Position numbers and translations under genes: made by a program. DNA of 23,509 bases, taken from IMG/VR virus record IMGVR_UViG_3300032322_002143, positions 1 to 23,509 of that record. The stretch is one strand, 5' to 3'. Origin of the DNA: a virus. Shown here one piece after another: positions 20,684 to 23,509 of this stretch; the stretch's first letter is position 1; every line of letters starts with the position of its first letter. The notes below the pieces were generated by a model. It was not told where the DNA came from, made no database searches, and was given only the letters and a program-made list of their open reading frames with translations.

Positions 20684-21346
20684 ATGGCCGATTACGCCGA
20701 CTATGAGGTCCAGCGCGCACCCGCCTGGCTCCGGGGCCCTCTGGGCTCCGGGTGGCTCTCGGCGCACGGCTACCTCAAGGACGCCCTGGTCGAAGGCGCG
20801 CGCCAGGCGGTGCGGGCCCGCTTTGCCACCAGGGCGCCCGTCGACGCCCTGCCGGTGCTGGCCAGCGAGCGGAGTCTCGAGCGCATGCCACCGGACACGG
20901 AGGCCGCCTGGCGAGCTCGACTCGGGCAGGCCTGGGAGCTGTGGGCCTACGCCGGCACCCGCAAAGGCGTCCGCGAGGCCCTGGAGCGCACGGGCTACGC
21001 CACCAGCGTGGTGGTCTACGACGCGCTGGAGTGGCCCACAGGCCCCGGCGCCGTGAACTGGGCGACGTTCTGGGTGGTGCTCTCCGGGCACGACTGGACC
21101 GGCGATGGCGTCTGGAGTGATCCGGGCGTCTGGGGCGACGGCGGCACCTGGGGCAGCACCGCCACGCAAGAGGAGGTCGCCCGGGTGCTGCGGCTGATCC
21201 TGCTGTGGAAGCCCGCCCACGCCCGATGCGCCGGGGTGATCGTGCTGCTCAGCGGCGAGGTGTGGGGCGTGCCGCTCGATGGCCTCTGGGGCGACCCGGG
21301 CACCTGGGGTGGCACGTCCGCGGTCTGGCTTCTCCCTGACGAGTAA
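20684..21346 (+). CDS. Tail protein I-like (Mu gp48 position) with Trp-Gly-Asp repeats
   Basis: Residues about 45-110 contain VDALPVLASERSLERMPPDT and RARLGQAWELWAYAGTRKGV, and 161-190 has EEVARVLRLILLWKPAHARC, both patterns of P2 gpI/Mu gp48-type proteins that connect wedges with fibres. Two inserts are rich in Trp, Gly and Asp: GDGVWSDPGVWGDGGTWGS (140-158) and DGLWGDPGTWGGTSAVW (199-215). Such short repeats could form exposed beta turns for fibre attachment. The stop precedes a ribosome binding site (AAGGAA at 21345-21350) for the next gene. Confidence 0.85.
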   Translation: MADYADYEVQRAPAWLRGPLGSGWLSAHGYLKDALVEGARQAVRARFATRAPVDALPVLASERSLERMPPDTEAAWRARLGQAWELWAYAGTRKGVREALERTGYATSVVVYDALEWPTGPGAVNWATFWVVLSGHDWTGDGVWSDPGVWGDGGTWGSTATQEEVARVLRLILLWKPAHARCAGVIVLLSGEVWGVPLDGLWGDPGTWGGTSAVWLLPDE

Positions 21347-21354
21347 GGAAATCC

Positions 21355-21822
21355 ATGAGTCTCCTCGACAAAGTCTTCCTCTGGCTGGGGCACGGCCGGT
21401 ACTACACCTCGCCCTCCGCAGCCTCGAACGGCGACGCCGTCCCGTTCCTCGTCGACGCCCAGGGGCGCCTGCAGGTGGCCACGGCCCCGGCGGCCCCTGC
21501 GGGGGTCACCGCGGTACGGCAGCTCACTGCCGCGAACACCGGGGCGCTGAAGGACGCGGGCACCGGCAGCCTGGTGGAGGTCACCCTCTGGAATTCCGGC
21601 AGCGTCGCGCTCTGGTTCCAGGTGCACGACAACGTCGACGCCATCGACCCGGGGGATACCTGCGTCGATCAGGTGATGGTCCCCGCCGGCGGCGCCCTCG
21701 GCTGGCGCCCCGCGGTGCCTGTCGCAGCCTCGGCGCGCCTGCGGTGGGCCGCCTCCACGACCCCGGCGACCTACACGGCTCCGGGGACCGCTGCGCTCGG
21801 ATTCAGCGCGGGGGTGCTGTGA
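21355..21822 (+). CDS. Small beta-rich tail-end protein, 155 aa
   Basis: The gene has AAGGAA at 21345-21350 and ATG at 21355. After an N-terminal helix (SLLDKVFLWLGHGRYYTSPS) the protein is beta-rich: VTLWNSGSVALWFQVHDN, PAGGALGWRPAVPVAASARL and PATYTAPGTAALGFSAGVL. It has no recognised domain. Location between gpI-like and adhesin genes suggests a fibre adaptor or accessory virion protein. The stop overlaps the adhesin ATG (TGATG). Confidence 0.75.
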   Translation: MSLLDKVFLWLGHGRYYTSPSAASNGDAVPFLVDAQGRLQVATAPAAPAGVTAVRQLTAANTGALKDAGTGSLVEVTLWNSGSVALWFQVHDNVDAIDPGDTCVDQVMVPAGGALGWRPAVPVAASARLRWAASTTPATYTAPGTAALGFSAGVL

Positions 21823-22748
21823 TGGGGCCGCTGGGCGGCGCCATCGCGCCTGGTGGCGAGAGCACAGGCTCCGACGAGCTGTGGGGCGCTTCCGTCGACG
21901 GCACCCGCACCGAGTCCGGCGGCGGCGCCGCGACGGCGCTCGCCCAGCCGCGCTTCTACAGCGACCTCACCCTGTCGAACGCCACGACCCTGTCGATGGC
22001 GGGCTACCGGCTCCACGTCGACGGCACCCTCACCGTCGGCACGAGCTGCGCGGTGCACAACGACGGCGGCGCCGCCTCGGGGCAGACCGGCGGCACCGGC
22101 GCCCCGGTGGGCGAGCTGGCCCTCTCCACGCTCGCAGGTGTCAACGGGGCGGGGATCAACAGTGCGGGTAGCGGCGCCGCGGGCAACGCCGGCTCCCCGG
22201 CGGTCGGTGGAGCCGGGGGGCCCGGCGGAGCGTCGAACGTCCAGGCCGGCGGCAGCGCTTCGACGGTGACCTTGACGGTCACTAGTCACGGGATCCCCTG
22301 GAGCCGCCTGGGGCTGGAGCTGCTCGTCTGCATCTTCGCTGGCACGACCTTCAACAAATTCAGAGGCGGCGCTGGTGGCGCAGGCGGCGGCGGCTCCCTG
22401 GCGGGGGTAGGCGGTGGGGGTGGCGGCGGGGGTGGGCTCGGCTGGATCCGGGCCCGGCACGTCGTCAACAACGGCCGGATCTCGTGCCGCGGAGGAGCCG
22501 GCGGTCCTGCGGGCACCAACGGCGGCGGCGGCGGTGGAGGGGGCGGCGGCCTGCTGGTGATCTGGTGCGAGACCTGGACCGGCAGCCCTCCGGACTGCAA
22601 CGGCGGGGCTGGCGGCGCGGGCAACGGCGGGGGCGTGTCGGGCAGCGCGGGGAGCGCGGGCAAATGCCTCGTTTTCGTCAAGGGCGTCTTGAAATTCCGC
22701 AGCGGCTTCGGCGCCAACGCCCCGGACCTCAACAACCTGGCGGCCTGA
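21822..22748 (+). CDS. Polyglycine-rich tail fibre/adhesin (308 aa)
   Basis: The ATG at 21822 overlaps the previous stop; the open frame from 21279 is shadow. Residues about 40-85 contain a repeated beta motif (ARFYSDLTLSNATTLSMAG reads here as PRFYSDLTLSNATTLSMAG, then YRLHVDGTLTVGTSCAVHND) typical of glycine-rich phage fibres. From about 120 the protein is dominated by Gly tracts: about 120-146, 181-206, 223-244 and 258-282, the longest being runs of nine to ten Gly, with interspersed short strands (LGWIRARHVVNNGRISCRG, GLLVIWCETWTG). This pattern suggests a polyglycine type II helical lattice as in the S16 gp38-type adhesin. It probably forms the receptor-binding tip. Sequence variability between Gly runs would determine host range. 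Confidence 0.8.
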   Translation: MGPLGGAIAPGGESTGSDELWGASVDGTRTESGGGAATALAQPRFYSDLTLSNATTLSMAGYRLHVDGTLTVGTSCAVHNDGGAASGQTGGTGAPVGELALSTLAGVNGAGINSAGSGAAGNAGSPAVGGAGGPGGASNVQAGGSASTVTLTVTSHGIPWSRLGLELLVCIFAGTTFNKFRGGAGGAGGGGSLAGVGGGGGGGGGLGWIRARHVVNNGRISCRGGAGGPAGTNGGGGGGGGGGLLVIWCETWTGSPPDCNGGAGGAGNGGGVSGSAGSAGKCLVFVKGVLKFRSGFGANAPDLNNLAA

Positions 22749-22758
22749 GGAGGATGGG

Positions 22759-23085
22759 ATGATTTCGTTGAAGCAAGGCGACACCCTCACCCTCGCAGGC
22801 ACCGCGCTTCAGGACAGCGGCGCCGCGGTCAACCTCACCGGGGCGACGCTCCGCGCCCAGGTCCGCACCCGCGACGGCGGGGGCTTCGGGGCGGTGGTCC
22901 AGGAGCTGGCCTTCGCCGTCGTGTCCGCGACCTCGGGCACCTTCACCCTCAGCGCCACCAGCGCGCAGACGGCGCTGTGGCCCACGGGGCGCCTCGCCTG
23001 TGACCTGGAGCTGACGGAGAGCGGCGGCGCCGTGGTCCACAGCGAGACCGTGGACGTGCATGTGCGCCCGGCGGTGACGCGGTGA
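22759..23085 (+). CDS. Small beta-sandwich protein, BppU-N-like (108 aa)
   Basis: A strong ribosome binding site GAGGAGG (22747-22753) precedes the ATG at 22759. The all-beta sequence [36 protein letters not shown] and [20 protein letters not shown], ending [19 protein letters not shown], follows the pattern of phage fibre N-terminal/baseplate upper protein Ig-like domains, including 'Gdt..l..t..d..G..vdLTGa.....vr'. It may adapt the following collagen-like fibre to the baseplate. The stop overlaps the next GTG (GTGA). Confidence 0.75.
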   Translation: MISLKQGDTLTLAGTALQDSGAAVNLTGATLRAQVRTRDGGGFGAVVQELAFAVVSATSGTFTLSATSAQTALWPTGRLACDLELTESGGAVVHSETVDVHVRPAVTR

Positions 23086-23509
23086 AGTTCGTCCTCACCC
23101 AACAGCTCTCCGGGCTCGCCACGACAGGAGCCTCGATCACCATCTCCTCGCTGACCCTCCAGGGCCCCCAGGGGCCGGCGGGTCCGACAGGAGCGACCGG
23201 CCCCACGGGGCCCACCGGTCCTGGCGGCACGGGCCCCACCGGGCCCGCTGGGCCTACGGGCCCCACCGGCAGCACAGGAGCGACCGGAGCCACCGGTCCC
23301 CAGGGCGTCACCGGACCAGCAGGCCCCACCGGGCCCACGGGCCCGCAGGGGGACCCGGGGCCCACGGGGAGCACCGGGTCAACGGGCGCGGTCGGACCGA
23401 CGGGGCCTGCGGGTCCGACCGGTCCGCAGGGGGATCCTGGGGCCACCGGGGCAGCGGGCCCTACGGGGCCCACAGGAGCCACCGGGGGCGCAGGACCGAC
23501 CGGCCCGGC
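23082..23509 (+). CDS. Collagen-like Gly-X-Y tail fibre (5' part, runs off the window)
   Basis: The frame starts at GTG 23082, overlapping the previous stop, and remains open to the window end. Residues 1-27 ([20 protein letters not shown] and on) form a short anchor. From residue 28 (base 23163) about 38 Gly-X-Y triplets follow, rich in GPT, GAT, GPQ and GDP. Thr in the Y position and Gln/Asp-Pro pairs are typical of bacterial and phage collagen-like proteins that form triple-helical fibres. One interruption of the register occurs at about 23217-23230 (GPGGTGPT), possibly a hinge. The C-terminal receptor-binding domain lies outside the window. Confidence 0.88.
   Translation, partial: MKFVLTQQLSGLATTGASITISSLTLQGPQGPAGPTGATGPTGPTGPGGTGPTGPAGPTGPTGSTGATGATGPQGVTGPAGPTGPTGPQGDPGPTGSTGSTGAVGPTGPAGPTGPQGDPGATGAAGPTGPTGATGGAGPTGP

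Noticed and set aside
11299-21346. A tailocin or contractile injection system rather than a phage
   Set aside because: Terminase, portal, protease/scaffold and capsid genes lie directly upstream in the same operon, so complete DNA-containing virions are expected.
23163-23509. CRISPR-like or satellite repeat array
   Set aside because: The periodicity is 9 bases in a continuous reading frame encoding Gly-X-Y triplets, with no constant repeat/spacer structure.

Overview
This window is the late (structural) module of a contractile-tailed, Mu-like bacteriophage or prophage. The DNA is very GC-rich, and GC-ending codons dominate nearly every gene. All supported genes lie on the + strand, packed as one almost continuous polycistronic block. 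Junctions of the ATGA, GTGA or TGATG type are the rule, so translational coupling is likely. The host is probably a high-GC Gram-negative bacterium: a lipoprotein gene has a clear signal peptide and lipobox, and base composition resembles Myxococcota or high-GC Proteobacteria. The taxon cannot be fixed from this sequence. No tRNA, rRNA, CRISPR array, integrase, transposase or lysis gene was recognised, and no sigma-70 style promoter stands out.

Layout. Positions 1-970 hold the tail of an upstream gene, an unrecognised 186-residue protein, a small excisionase/MerR-like HTH protein, and a 163-base non-coding gap ending in three tandem 10-bp repeats. Packaging and head genes run from 971 to about 8100: small terminase subunit, large terminase subunit, DUF935/Mu gp29-type portal, a small unknown protein, a Mu gpF-like head protein carrying a C-terminal ADP-ribosyltransferase-like domain, another small unknown, a Mu gpI-like protease with a nested in-frame scaffold gene, and the major capsid protein. 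From 8106 to 11299 come capsid accessory and head-tail connector genes: a short basic protein, a HhH-like protein, two beta-rich probable decoration proteins, a Mu gp36-like (DUF1320) connector, a Mu gpG-like morphogenesis protein, a possible tail terminator and a 65-residue unknown.

The contractile tail occupies 11299-15525: sheath, tube, a tail assembly chaperone with a strong -1 programmed frameshift signal, and a 618-residue tape measure. Hub and baseplate genes follow (15522-21346): hub proteins, a gpV/gp45-like spike, an unknown, a fibre-like protein, a lipoprotein inserted like a moron, gp25-like wedge, J-like wedge and gpI-like protein. The distal end (21355-23509) has a small structural protein, a polyglycine-rich adhesin, a small beta protein and a collagen-like fibre that runs off the window.

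How it works together: terminase and portal fill a head built on the scaffold and matured by the protease. Connector proteins join it to a sheath-and-tube tail whose length is set by the tape measure. The baseplate carries glycine-rich and collagen-like fibres for host recognition. The most notable departures from an ordinary Mu-like module are the ADP-ribosyltransferase fusion on the head protein, which could be delivered with the DNA; the unusual small/large terminase overlap; the iterated repeats before the terminase; the A7 slippery site with a downstream 9-bp stem; and the lipoprotein inside the baseplate operon.
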